Assembly: GCA_015068855.1 (NCBI GenBank)
Contig: SVJS01000003.1
Coordinates: 1-64,000, forward strand
Length of the DNA: 64,000 nt
From: Oscillospiraceae bacterium
GTDB taxonomy: Bacteria > Bacillota > Clostridia > UBA1381 > UBA9506
Reading direction: 5' to 3'
The notes beneath the pieces were generated by a model. It ran no database searches, was not told the DNA's origin, and worked only from the letters and a program-made list of their open reading frames with translations. Position numbers and translations under genes: made by a program. Positions 52,781 to 61,211 of this stretch are shown here, piece by piece (the first letter of the stretch is position 1; every line of letters starts with the position of its first letter).

Positions 52781-54145
52781 ATGGCTTATGATCTGATCGT
52801 CCTGGGCGGTGGCCCCGGTGGTTATCTGGCAGCAGAGCGTGCCGGACATGCAGGTCTTAAAACACTGCTGATTGAAAAACGTTTCTTAGGCGGTGTTTGC
52901 TTAAACGAGGGTTGCGTTCCCTCTAAGGCGCTTTTATACTCTGCAAAAATTTATGATTATGCTCGTTTTTCTGATCATTACGGCGTAACCTGTGAAGGCG
53001 TTAAGTTCGACCACAAGGCTGTTCTAGACAGAAAGAAAAAGGTTGTTAACACCCTGGTTTCCGGTATCCGTATGCAAATGAAGGCAAACAAGGTTACCGT
53101 TGTGGAAGGCGAGGGTATCATTGACGGCAAAGAGGGTAATGACATTGTTGTTAAAGTTGGCGACGAGCGCTACACAGCCTCCCGCCTGATTATTGCAACT
53201 GGCTCCATGCCCGTTATGCCTCCGATTCCCGGCGTTAAGGAAAACTTTGAGGCAGGCACCGTTTTAACAAACCGTGAAATTCTCGATCTTGCAGAACTGC
53301 CCAAGGAACTGGTTATCGTGGGCGGCGGCGTTATCGGTCTTGAAATGGCATCTTATTTCAATTCCGCAGGTTCTCATGTAACCGTTGTGGAAATGATGGA
53401 TAAGATTGCTGGTCCTACCGATGCTGAAATCTCCAAGCTTCTGATGAAGAATTACGAAGCTAAGGGCATCACCTTCAAACTGGGCGCTAAGGTGACCGAG
53501 GTTAAGAAGGATGCTGTTGTGTATGAACAAAACGGCAAGGTTGAGGAAGTTAAGGCCGACAAGGTTCTGCTTTCCATCGGTCGTCGTGCTGTTACACAGG
53601 GCGTTGGCTTAGAATCCTTAGGCGTGTTAACCGAACGCGGTGCCATTGTAACCGACCGTTTCATGAAGACCAACATCCCCAACGTGTATGCTGTTGGTGA
53701 CGTTAATGGTAAATCAATGCTGGCACACACAGCATATCGTGAAGCAGAGGTTGCTGTTAACAACATCTTAGGCAAAAAAGATATCATGCGTTATAATGCC
53801 ATCCCCGCCGTTATTTACACCAACCCCGAAGTGGGTAGTGTGGGCGAAACCGAAGAGACCGCCAAGGCAAAGGGTATGGATGTTGAGGTTGCTAACATCA
53901 CAATGAATTACAGTGGCCGTTATGTTGCTGAAAACGAAGGCGGCAACGGTATCTGCAAGGTGATTGTTGATAAGAAAACCCGTCGCATGGTTGGTTGCCA
54001 TATGCTGGCTAACTATGCATCTGAAATCATCGTTTCTGCCGGTATCATGATTGAAACCGAAATGAGAATTGATGATATCAAGGAATTGGTATTCCCGCAT
54101 CCTACGGTTTGTGAAATCGTAAGAGAAGGTATTTTTCAACTGTAA
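52781..54145 (+). CDS. lpdA: Dihydrolipoyl dehydrogenase (E3 component)
   Basis: 454 residues. FAD-binding LIVLGGGPGGYLAAERAG; redox-active disulfide in GGVCLNEGCVPSK (Cys40/Cys45); NAD-binding IVGGGVIGLEMASYF; YAVGDVNGKSMLAHTAYRE; C-terminal HPTVCE with the catalytic His-Glu pair. It lacks an N-terminal lipoyl domain. It reoxidises dihydrolipoyl groups of E2 using NAD+. Spaced 30 bases after E2 and 24 bases before E1. Confidence 0.95.
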   Translation: MAYDLIVLGGGPGGYLAAERAGHAGLKTLLIEKRFLGGVCLNEGCVPSKALLYSAKIYDYARFSDHYGVTCEGVKFDHKAVLDRKKKVVNTLVSGIRMQMKANKVTVVEGEGIIDGKEGNDIVVKVGDERYTASRLIIATGSMPVMPPIPGVKENFEAGTVLTNREILDLAELPKELVIVGGGVIGLEMASYFNSAGSHVTVVEMMDKIAGPTDAEISKLLMKNYEAKGITFKLGAKVTEVKKDAVVYEQNGKVEEVKADKVLLSIGRRAVTQGVGLESLGVLTERGAIVTDRFMKTNIPNVYAVGDVNGKSMLAHTAYREAEVAVNNILGKKDIMRYNAIPAVIYTNPEVGSVGETEETAKAKGMDVEVANITMNYSGRYVAENEGGNGICKVIVDKKTRRMVGCHMLANYASEIIVSAGIMIETEMRIDDIKELVFPHPTVCEIVREGIFQL

Positions 54146-54169
54146 TTAATTAACGAAAGGAAGTTTATT

Positions 54170-56644
54170 ATGCCAAAGTCACAATTTATGGATCCTGATG
54201 TGCTGAGACAACCCGGATTTGTGGAATTTTCTCCCATCCCCGTAAACCAGTACAACAAAACAATTAAAGAAGAAAGCAAAAACTTTTCCAAGGATGATTT
54301 CCTCCGCATTTATCGCGATATGGCAATCATTCGTGAGTTTGAGCAAATGCTCTTAGACATTAAGACAAAGAGCGAATACCAGGGTATTGCTTATAACAAC
54401 CCGGGTCCTGCGCATCTGTCCTTAGGTCAGGAAGCATCTGCCGTTGGTCAGGCTTATCTCTTAGACAAAAATGACTACATTTTTGGTTCTCACAGAAGCC
54501 ATGGCGAAATTTTGGCAAAGGGTCTTTCCTGCATCCACAAGTTAGACGATAAGGAACTGCTCTCCGACATGGAAGGCTTCTTCGACGGCGCTACATACAG
54601 AGTTGTTGAAGGCAAAGAAAAAGATAAGGGTAACGTTAAGGACCTAGCTATTGACTTCTTGCTGTACGGTGCACTGGCTGAAATTTTTGCTCGTGAAACC
54701 GGCTTCAATAAGGGTCTGGGCGGCTCCATGCATGCCTTCTTTACGCCCTTTGGTATTTACCCCAACAACGCTATCGTTGGTGGTAGTGCAACCATCGCTA
54801 TGGGTGCTTCCATGTTCAAGAGAATCAATGGTAAGCCCGGCGTTGTTGTTTCTAACGTTGGTGACGCTTCCATGGGTCGTGGCCCTGTTTGGGAAGCACT
54901 GAACATGGGCGCTATGGACCAGATTACCCAGCTTTGGGAAGAAGGTCACAACAAAGGCCTGCCCATCATCTTCAACTTCTTCAATAACCTTTACGGTATG
55001 GGTGGCCAGACCATGGGTGAAACCATGGCATATAACATTCTGGCTCGTGTTGGTGCCGGTGTAAGCCCGACTCAGCTGCATGCTGAACGTGTTGACGGTT
55101 ACAACCCGCTGGCTGTTATCGATGCAATGAGAAGAAAGCTCGACATCATCCACAACCAGGGTGGTCCCGTTCTGATGGATACTCTGACATACAGAATGAC
55201 AGGTCACTCTCCCTCTGACGCAATGACATACAGAACTAAGGAAGAGGTTGAAAAGTGGGCAGAGCATGACGTTCTGGTTAACTTCGAGAAGAAGCTGGTT
55301 GAAGCCAAGGTTGCTAAGGCTGACGATTTTGCTGCTATGCGTGAAGATATCAGAGAACGTATGATCAAGATTGTTAAGCTGGCAATTGACGATTCCGTTT
55401 CTCCCAGAATGGACCTGGCTAAGAACCCCAACGTTATCGCTGATTTGATGTTCTCCAACCAGAAGATTGCCAAGATGGAAGATCGTGAACCCGACGTTCT
55501 GATTCCGAAGGAAGAGAACCCCAGAGTTCAGAAGATTGCTAAGAAAGAGCGTTTTGGTATCGATCAAAACGGCAAGCCCGTTTCCAAGAATAAGGTTTAC
55601 CAGCTCCGTGACGGTCTGTTTGAAGCTATCATTGATAAATTCTATGAAGATCCGACCTTAGTTGCTTACGGTGAAGATAACCGTGACTGGGGCGGCGCTT
55701 ACGCTGTATACCAGGGTCTGACAGAGTCCCTGCCGTATCACAGATTCTTTAACGCTCCGATTTCTGAGTCTGCTATCGCAGGTTCCGCTGTTGGTTATGC
55801 CATGAGCGGCGGTCGTGTTATCGCTGAAATTATGTATTGCGACTTTATCGGTTGCTGCGGCGATGAAATCTTCAACCAGCTTGCAAAATGGCAGTCCATG
55901 AGCGCAGGCGTACTGAAAATGCCGGTTATCATCCGTGTATCCGTTGGTTCTAAGTACGGTGCACAGCACTCTCAGGACTGGACCAGCATGTGTGCACATG
56001 TTCCCGGCCTGAAAGTTGTATTCCCTGTAACTCCTTACGATGCTAAGGGTATCATGAACTCTGCCTTAAACGGCACAGACCCCGTTATCGTGTTCGAGAG
56101 CCAGAGAATTTATGATGTTGGCGAACAGTTCCATGAAGGTGGCGTTCCCGAAGGCTACTATGAAGTTGAAATCGGCGAGCCCGACATCAAGAAGGAAGGT
56201 AAAGACCTGACCATCCTGACCATCGGTGCAACCCTGTATAGAGCGCTCGATGCAGCTAAGGAACTGGAAGAGAAATATGGTATCTCCTGCGAAGTTATCG
56301 ACGCAAGAACCATCGTTCCCTTCAACTATGAAAAGGTTTTGGAATCTGTTAAGAAAACAGGTAGAATCGTTCTGGCCAGCGACGCTTGCACCAGAGGTTC
56401 CGCTCTTAACACAATCGCACAGAACATCACTGAGCTCGCATTTGATTATCTGGATGCTCCGCCGGTTGTTGTTGGTGCACAGAACTGGATCACACCTTGC
56501 TACGAGCTGGATGCTGAATTCTTCCCGCAGAAAGAATGGATCATTGACGCAGTTCATGAAAAAATTCTGCCCCTGCCGGGTCATGTTCCCACTCGTAACT
56601 TCACAGAGGTTGAACAGCTGAACAAAAATAAGAGAGGTCTGTAA
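54170..56644 (+). CDS. Fused E1 alpha-beta thiamine diphosphate-dependent dehydrogenase
   Basis: 824 residues. Residues about 45-440 are the alpha part, with the thiamine diphosphate motif GDASMGRG (about 231) ending in FFNNLYGMGG. A charged linker (about 440-490) leads to the beta part from about residue 497 (AYGEDNRDWGGAYAVYQG, FNAPISESAIAGSAVGYAMSGG, DFIGCCGDEIFNQLAK, VSVGSKYGAQHSQDW). The enzyme decarboxylates a 2-oxoacid, or cleaves an acyloin such as acetoin, and acylates the lipoyl arm of E2. Which one cannot be read directly. The alpha-beta fusion keeps subunits one to one. It closes the operon. Confidence 0.9.
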   Translation: MPKSQFMDPDVLRQPGFVEFSPIPVNQYNKTIKEESKNFSKDDFLRIYRDMAIIREFEQMLLDIKTKSEYQGIAYNNPGPAHLSLGQEASAVGQAYLLDKNDYIFGSHRSHGEILAKGLSCIHKLDDKELLSDMEGFFDGATYRVVEGKEKDKGNVKDLAIDFLLYGALAEIFARETGFNKGLGGSMHAFFTPFGIYPNNAIVGGSATIAMGASMFKRINGKPGVVVSNVGDASMGRGPVWEALNMGAMDQITQLWEEGHNKGLPIIFNFFNNLYGMGGQTMGETMAYNILARVGAGVSPTQLHAERVDGYNPLAVIDAMRRKLDIIHNQGGPVLMDTLTYRMTGHSPSDAMTYRTKEEVEKWAEHDVLVNFEKKLVEAKVAKADDFAAMREDIRERMIKIVKLAIDDSVSPRMDLAKNPNVIADLMFSNQKIAKMEDREPDVLIPKEENPRVQKIAKKERFGIDQNGKPVSKNKVYQLRDGLFEAIIDKFYEDPTLVAYGEDNRDWGGAYAVYQGLTESLPYHRFFNAPISESAIAGSAVGYAMSGGRVIAEIMYCDFIGCCGDEIFNQLAKWQSMSAGVLKMPVIIRVSVGSKYGAQHSQDWTSMCAHVPGLKVVFPVTPYDAKGIMNSALNGTDPVIVFESQRIYDVGEQFHEGGVPEGYYEVEIGEPDIKKEGKDLTILTIGATLYRALDAAKELEEKYGISCEVIDARTIVPFNYEKVLESVKKTGRIVLASDACTRGSALNTIAQNITELAFDYLDAPPVVVGAQNWITPCYELDAEFFPQKEWIIDAVHEKILPLPGHVPTRNFTEVEQLNKNKRGL

Positions 56645-56673
56645 GAATTATTTCTGAACGATATCTCGTTATA

Positions 56674-56709
56674 AAAAGAGCCGTAGCGATATGCTACGGC
56701 TCTTTTCTT
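56674..56709. terminator. Bidirectional terminator after the E1 gene
   Basis: 14 bp perfect stem (56674-56687 with 56693-56706), A-run before and T-run after. Confidence 0.92.
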
Positions 56710-56727
56710 ATCTTTTGATTAGCGGCA

Positions 56728-57003
56728 TTACAACGTGTCGCAACAACAGCCTCTGCCTCTTGTGGCCAGATAGTCTTCAACTAGGCATTCAGCCTTTTGA
56801 GCAGCAGCTTCGGCGCAAGCGGCTGCCTTCTGAGCGGTTTCAGCCGCGCAAGCTGCTTCTTTTGCTGCCTGACAAGCTCTTGCAGCAGCGCATTCAGCAG
56901 CCTTTGCAGCCTCACAGGCTCTTTGAGCGGCCTGTTTTGCTTCTCTGACAGCATTACGCAGACCGCAGTTGTCTACGGTCGGTGTACAATGATTATGACA
57001 CAT
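56728..57003 (-). CDS. Small alanine/cysteine-rich helical protein of unknown function
   Basis: 91 residues. After MCHNHCTPTVDNCGLR comes one long helix built from repeated A-A-x-x-A-C-x-A-A-K-like units (ACEAAKAAECAAARACQAAK and onward), ending in GRGCCCDTL. Alanine makes up over a third and cysteines are evenly spread, as in small spore-coat or metal-binding proteins. AGGAGG stands nine bases before the ATG and a terminator lies after the stop, which supports a real gene despite low complexity. No family recognised. Confidence 0.65.
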   Translation of the reverse strand: MCHNHCTPTVDNCGLRNAVREAKQAAQRACEAAKAAECAAARACQAAKEAACAAETAQKAAACAEAAAQKAECLVEDYLATRGRGCCCDTL

Positions 57004-57103
57004 ACATTCATTCCTCCTATATCATTTGAAAATGCATTCTCAATATCAATATATGTAGGAGGAGAGTAAAAGTTCTGTTATTTTGTCGAAAGTGCTATTG
57101 AAA

Positions 57104-57130
57104 AAGACCGCAGAAAAAGCTTGCGGTCTT
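57104..57130 (-). terminator. Second terminator-like hairpin before the Ala/Cys-rich gene
   Basis: AAGACCGCA (57104-57112) pairs with TGCGGTCTT (57122-57130); the minus strand continues with five T. It backs up the nlpC terminator at 57162-57198. Confidence 0.7.
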
Positions 57131-57161
57131 GTAACAGGAGAGCAGGTGGGGTTAGGTAAGC

Positions 57162-57198
57162 ATAAAAAAACTGATTTCGCTCAAAGCGAAATCAGTTT
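57162..57198 (-). terminator. Terminator after the NlpC/P60 gene
   Basis: 14 bp perfect stem (57168-57181 with 57185-57198) and seven T on the minus strand. Confidence 0.9.
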
Positions 57199-57213
57199 AT
57201 ACATTGCATTGTA

Positions 57214-57897
57214 TTATCGGATGATTCGTCTTGCTGCATAGTAAACGTTGTTATAATAACCGGTAACAATACTGGTGTATCTGACAACGTCGCCCGTCTG
57301 GGGAGAGTGAATCATCATGCCGTCACCGGCATAAATACCAACATGGTGTACGTGTGAATTACCGGCACGCTTGAACATAACCAAATCGCCGGGTTGCAGT
57401 TCGTTCTTTTGAACAGGAACACCGTTTGCAAGCTGGTCATGGGCAACACGATTAATGTTATACCCTAACTGACGATAAATGAAAGATGTAAAGCCGGAGC
57501 AGTCAAAGCCGGAGGGGCCGGAACCACCGTAAACGTACGGTGTGCCCAAATACTGCTTGGCGAGCTGCACAACACGGTTGCCGGCAAGGTAACTGCCGCG
57601 AGCCGCAACATCTTCCGGACGAACGCTGACAAAATCAGCAGATATGTAAGCAGACTGGCCATTGCCGATGCCGATTTTGAACCAGTTACCAATTCTTGCA
57701 TAAACATCAACGGTAACACCGGCATTAACACGGGACAAAGCTTCAAACTCAGTACCGGCGCCGCTGCGAACATTAACATCGTTTGCAACAACAATGCCGA
57801 CACAAGGAAAAGATTCTGCACTAACAATAGGAGCTGCTACGCTGAACATGAGCGCCATGGCTATCAAAAGGACAGCCAGTTTTTTCATTGTATGCAT
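57214..57897 (-). CDS. Secreted SH3-domain NlpC/P60 peptidoglycan endopeptidase
   Basis: 227 residues. Signal peptide (about 1-27, ending VSAES); one bacterial SH3 domain (about 33-93, NDVNVRSGAGTEFEALSRVNAG); NlpC/P60 catalytic domain from about 107 with Cys in GFDCSGFTSFIY, His in HVHHVGIYAG and a second His in MMIHSP. It should cut within peptidoglycan stem peptides outside the membrane. GGAGGA lies ten bases ahead of the ATG, and the promoter is a full consensus, so expression is probably strong. Confidence 0.93.
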   Translation of the reverse strand: MHTMKKLAVLLIAMALMFSVAAPIVSAESFPCVGIVVANDVNVRSGAGTEFEALSRVNAGVTVDVYARIGNWFKIGIGNGQSAYISADFVSVRPEDVAARGSYLAGNRVVQLAKQYLGTPYVYGGSGPSGFDCSGFTSFIYRQLGYNINRVAHDQLANGVPVQKNELQPGDLVMFKRAGNSHVHHVGIYAGDGMMIHSPQTGDVVRYTSIVTGYYNNVYYAARRIIR

Positions 57898-57942
57898 AAA
57901 AAAAGTTCCTCCAAATGGATTAGGCTTTCACCTACAATGGTT

Positions 57943-57971
57943 ATTATACAACAATTCAACAGATTTGTCAA
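57943..57971 (-). promoter_or_regulatory. Perfect-consensus sigma-A promoter of the NlpC/P60 gene
   Basis: Minus strand TTGACA (57966-57971), exactly 17 bases, TATAAT (57943-57948). Confidence 0.92.
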
Positions 57972-58043
57972 CTGTTTTTAAAACTTTTTTAACAATTTCG
58001 TATTAATTGTAACATTTTAAGCCTTAATTTAGAGGAAAGAATA

Positions 58044-58071
58044 TTGATTTTACGTGTAAATATGGTATAAT
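58044..58071 (+). promoter_or_regulatory. Promoter of the structured leader and cysteine synthase gene
   Basis: TTGATT (58044-58049), 16-base spacer with TGG just before TATAAT (58066-58071). Confidence 0.75.
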
Positions 58072-58075
58072 TGAT

Positions 58076-58266
58076 ATATGTGTGATTGTATTGCAAAAAT
58101 CCCAGAAGCCTTTCGGCTTTTGCGGTCTCTGACCGCTGTATCAATTGACGGCGCCCTAAAAATGCCCTTGCGAGCAAGCATTTTTGCTCCTGGTAGAATG
58201 CGTATTGTATTTTTACACATATGGTGTGAAATAATAATCTGATTTTGGTTGCCGGAATCCGGTTTT
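58076..58266 (+). ncRNA. Candidate structured RNA (leader or small RNA) upstream of cysK
   Basis: Between the promoter and the cysteine synthase gene lies about 190 bases without a gene but with ordered pairing. A closing stem ATATGTGT (58076-58083) / ACACATAT (58215-58222) and CCAG (58102-58105) / CTGG (58190-58193) enclose three hairpins: AAGCC/GGCTT (58106-58119), GCGGTC/GACCGC (58122-58136) and AAAAATGC..TTGC/GCAAGCATTTTT (58158-58185). A small GCCGG/CCGGT hairpin with seven T (58251-58269) follows. I do not recognise it as SAM, T-box, TPP or another common class; it could be a riboswitch-like attenuator or a stand-alone RNA. Confidence 0.55.
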
Positions 58267-58316
58267 TTTCATACATAGATAATGACAAGATTTTATTAAA
58301 ATAGATTGGAGACAGT

Positions 58317-59249
58317 ATGATTCATAATTCAATTTTAGAGGCAATCGGGCATACGCCCATCATTCGCTTAAATCATATCACAGATGAAGACAGTGCCGAG
58401 GTTTTGGTTAAATTTGAGGGCATGAATGTCGGTGGTTCCATTAAAACCAGAACGGCTTATAATATGATTAAAGCCGGCATGGAAAGCGGCAAAATTACCA
58501 AGGATACCATCATCGTGGAACCAACCAGCGGCAATCAGGGCATTGGTTTGGCCCTTTGCGGTGCTGTTATGGGACTGAAAACAGTTATCATCATGCCTGA
58601 TTCTGTCAGCGAAGAAAGACGGAAATTAGTGCGTCATTATGGCGCCGAGGTTATTTTAATCCATGATGCGGGTAATATCGGTGACTGTATCGATAGGTGC
58701 TTGCAGACAGCGATGGACATGGCGGCAAAGGATGCAAATGTGTTCGTTCCGCAGCAGTTTGAAAACCCTGCTAACCCTCTTGTTCATAAGCATCACACAG
58801 GTGTTGAAATTTTAGAGCAGGTAGCCGGCCCCATTCATGGTTTTTGCTCCGGCATTGGCACTGGTGGTACAATCAGCGGCATTGGCGAGGTGCTCAGGGC
58901 ACAGAATCCTGATATTGAAATTTGGGCCGTTGAACCTGAAAATGCGGCCATTTTGGCAGGTGGTTCCATTGGAACTCATGTTCAAATGGGTATTGGCGAC
59001 GGTCTCATTCCCAAGGTTTTGAATCAGGGGATTTATAATGATATTTGCATCATAACAGATGAAGAAGCACTGCAAACATCAAGGGAATTGGCAAGGCGGG
59101 AAGGCATCATGTGCGGCATTTCCAGCGGAACCAATGTAGCCGCAGCCAAGAAGCTTGCTAAAAAGCTGGGCAGGGGTAAAACCGTTGTCACGGTTCTGCC
59201 GGACACAGCAGAGCGGTATTTTTCGACACCCTTGTTTGAAGAGGAGTAA
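58317..59249 (+). CDS. cysK: Cysteine synthase family protein (O-acetylserine sulfhydrylase-like)
   Basis: 310 residues, fold type II PLP enzyme. The PLP lysine is Lys43 in GGSIKTRTA (the usual form is GGSVKDR); the substrate loop reads TSGNQG (usual TSGNTG); the phosphate-binding loop is GIGTGGTISG; the late SSGTN is also normal. It probably makes cysteine from O-acetylserine and sulfide. The Asp-to-Thr and Thr-to-Gln changes at active-site loops leave room for a related beta-replacement reaction. GGAG lies eight bases before the ATG. Confidence 0.85.
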   Translation: MIHNSILEAIGHTPIIRLNHITDEDSAEVLVKFEGMNVGGSIKTRTAYNMIKAGMESGKITKDTIIVEPTSGNQGIGLALCGAVMGLKTVIIMPDSVSEERRKLVRHYGAEVILIHDAGNIGDCIDRCLQTAMDMAAKDANVFVPQQFENPANPLVHKHHTGVEILEQVAGPIHGFCSGIGTGGTISGIGEVLRAQNPDIEIWAVEPENAAILAGGSIGTHVQMGIGDGLIPKVLNQGIYNDICIITDEEALQTSRELARREGIMCGISSGTNVAAAKKLAKKLGRGKTVVTVLPDTAERYFSTPLFEEE

Positions 59250-59293
59250 ATCATGCTGCTAAATCGTCCTTTGCAGTTGCGTGAGAAAGGGTC

Positions 59294-59713
59294 ATGGCGA
59301 TGAAAAGAGCAGAGCTTTCTAAGAAAGCAGGTTTTATCTTATCGGTAGCGGTGATTACCGGTCTTGGCCTTTTGTTTCTGCTACTTGATATGCAAAAGTC
59401 CGGCTTGATGCGTGGCGACCTGCCGCAACCGGTTTATCTGGCTGATGAGCAAGAACTTGAAGACGTGCAATTACCGGACGTAGCGCCGACGCCTGTGACG
59501 GCTCACGGGAAGATTGACCTTAATACGGCGGATATAGAACAGCTGGACAGCCTGCCGGGGATTGGAGAAAAGCTGGCGCAACGTATTATCACTTTTCGCA
59601 AGCAACATCCATTCAAACAGATTCGTGATGTTAAAAAGGTGTCCGGTATCGGTGATGCACTTTTTGATAAAATTAAAGATAAAATTTATGTGGCCGGCGA
59701 GCCCTTAGGATGA
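59294..59713 (+). CDS. comEA: ComEA-family helix-hairpin-helix DNA-binding protein
   Basis: 139 residues. One N-terminal membrane helix (about residues 13-31), an acidic linker, then the ComEA helix-hairpin-helix pair: IDLNTADIEQLDSLPGIGEKLAQRIITFRKQHPF and DVKKVSGIGDALFDKIKDKI. It binds double-stranded DNA at the outer face of the membrane during transformation. The SLBB domain of longer ComEA proteins is missing. No comEB/comEC genes follow; the next gene is convergent and overlaps by nine bases. An ATG at 59300 is an equally good start. Confidence 0.85.
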   Translation: MAMKRAELSKKAGFILSVAVITGLGLLFLLLDMQKSGLMRGDLPQPVYLADEQELEDVQLPDVAPTPVTAHGKIDLNTADIEQLDSLPGIGEKLAQRIITFRKQHPFKQIRDVKKVSGIGDALFDKIKDKIYVAGEPLG

Positions 59714-61060
59714 ACGGTTTTCAGGCGAAGAACGAAACAGGGCACCGATGAACATAATCAGTCCAAACGCAATGACATACCAATGCACGGTGTCACGGTG
59801 CGCCAACCAGGCAGAGGTAATCATGAAAAGACAACTTATGATGGCACATGCGGGAATAAAAAACCGCTTATATGCCGTGAGTTGTCTTTCTTTTTTTGTC
59901 ATCATAATAAAAATCGGAATGTAGGCGGCGTACATTGTGACAGCAGGCAGCTCTGTGATATCAAAGCCAAATTGCAACGCGGTACCGTTCAAGGAGGTTA
60001 CGGTGTAATATAACAGCCAGAAAATGCTGACAAAGAGCCCCCAGATAGCAGAGTTTACGGGCACATTTGTGGCTTTATCTAACTGTATGAAAATATGGGG
60101 CGAGGGTCCTTCCTGCCGGATAGCTAAGGCATAGAGCCCCCGCGCGTTGCCCAGCATTAAGCCGTTTAAGGTTCCTAAACAGGAAATCATGATGAAAACC
60201 AGTAACAGCGTGCTGCCAATGGGGGTAAAGAGTATGTTAAAAGCTTCATAGACAGCGGCTTCGCCCATTTGCATCATGTCCTCTTTGGGGATGGCTCCCG
60301 ATAAACCGACACAATAGAAAATATAGGCAACAATGACAATCAAACTGCCTGCCAGCAGAGCAAGAGGCAGATTTCGTTTTGCATTTTTAAGCTCTGCGTT
60401 GATGGAGGTTGCCACAATCCAGCCGTCATAGGCAAAGGCAGTTGCCGGGAGGGCAACGGCAAGGGCGGGTGCGATGGAAGAAACCGGCAGCGTGTCTTTG
60501 ATATTTTGAATTAAAATGCCGTTTGTAAGCCCTGAAACAGTACCAACCAGGCCCATTAAGAGCAGAGGAATCAGCTTGATTATGGTGCAAACAATCTGTA
60601 TTTTTCCTGCCAAAACAGGGGAGAGGGCGTTAACGGTAAACGCGCTGATCATAAAAAAGGCGCTGAGGCTCAACGCTGTTCCGCCTGTTGTTTGCCAGCC
60701 TATGAGCAAACAAAAATAGCGGGCGGCAACCCAGGCCACCGCAGCGGCAAGTGTCGGGTAGTAGACCAGACACATAAACCAACCCACAAAGTAAGAGTAG
60801 CGCTTGCCCACCAGGGCTTCGGCATAGTCCACCAGACCGCCCACGGATTCATATCGTCCGGCTAAAATGGAAAAAGCATAGGTACAAATGAGCATAATCA
60901 AGCCGCCCAAGGCCCAGGCGGTGACGCTCAGCATGACATTACCGCCTGTTACTATCAAAATTTTTTCAGCCTTAAAAAAAACACCGCTGCCGATGACAAT
61001 ACCGACAACCATGGCGATGGCTGTTGACAACGTATATTTTTTGGTTAATCCTGCATTCAT
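59705..61060 (-). CDS. APC family amino acid permease
   Basis: 451 residues, about twelve membrane helices. The first helix has the unwound substrate motif MVVGIVIGSGVFFKAEKI, followed by GGLIMLICTYAFSILAGRYESVGGLVDYAEALVGKRYSYFVGW. It resembles the LAT/SteT branch of amino acid exchangers. Substrate unknown; its closeness to a cysteine synthase gene is only suggestive because it lies on the other strand. Confidence 0.88.
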   Translation of the reverse strand: MNAGLTKKYTLSTAIAMVVGIVIGSGVFFKAEKILIVTGGNVMLSVTAWALGGLIMLICTYAFSILAGRYESVGGLVDYAEALVGKRYSYFVGWFMCLVYYPTLAAAVAWVAARYFCLLIGWQTTGGTALSLSAFFMISAFTVNALSPVLAGKIQIVCTIIKLIPLLLMGLVGTVSGLTNGILIQNIKDTLPVSSIAPALAVALPATAFAYDGWIVATSINAELKNAKRNLPLALLAGSLIVIVAYIFYCVGLSGAIPKEDMMQMGEAAVYEAFNILFTPIGSTLLLVFIMISCLGTLNGLMLGNARGLYALAIRQEGPSPHIFIQLDKATNVPVNSAIWGLFVSIFWLLYYTVTSLNGTALQFGFDITELPAVTMYAAYIPIFIMMTKKERQLTAYKRFFIPACAIISCLFMITSAWLAHRDTVHWYVIAFGLIMFIGALFRSSPENRSS

Positions 61061-61211
61061 AGTGCGCCGCCTTGTCTAAAAAATTTCTGTTCTTATTATT
61101 TTCAGTATGGCTTTCTCTTTATTTTTTTATGTATCAGGCATCATATGGACGTGGTATAAAAAATTTCAAACGGCTTATACTAAACAGCATCAAAATAAAA
61201 GGAGGATTTTT

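Noticed and set aside
54644-55567. 307-codon open frame antisense to the E1 gene
   Set aside because: It lies wholly inside a clearly coding E1 gene on the other strand, has no ribosome site or family motif, and similar antisense frames occur across other conserved genes here (23587-24162, 51808-52329, 56066-56584).
56797-57069. Open frame on the plus strand opposite the Ala/Cys-rich gene
   Set aside because: It is a Ser/Phe/Cys-rich mirror of the alanine repeat and has no ribosome site; the minus strand frame has AGGAGG.
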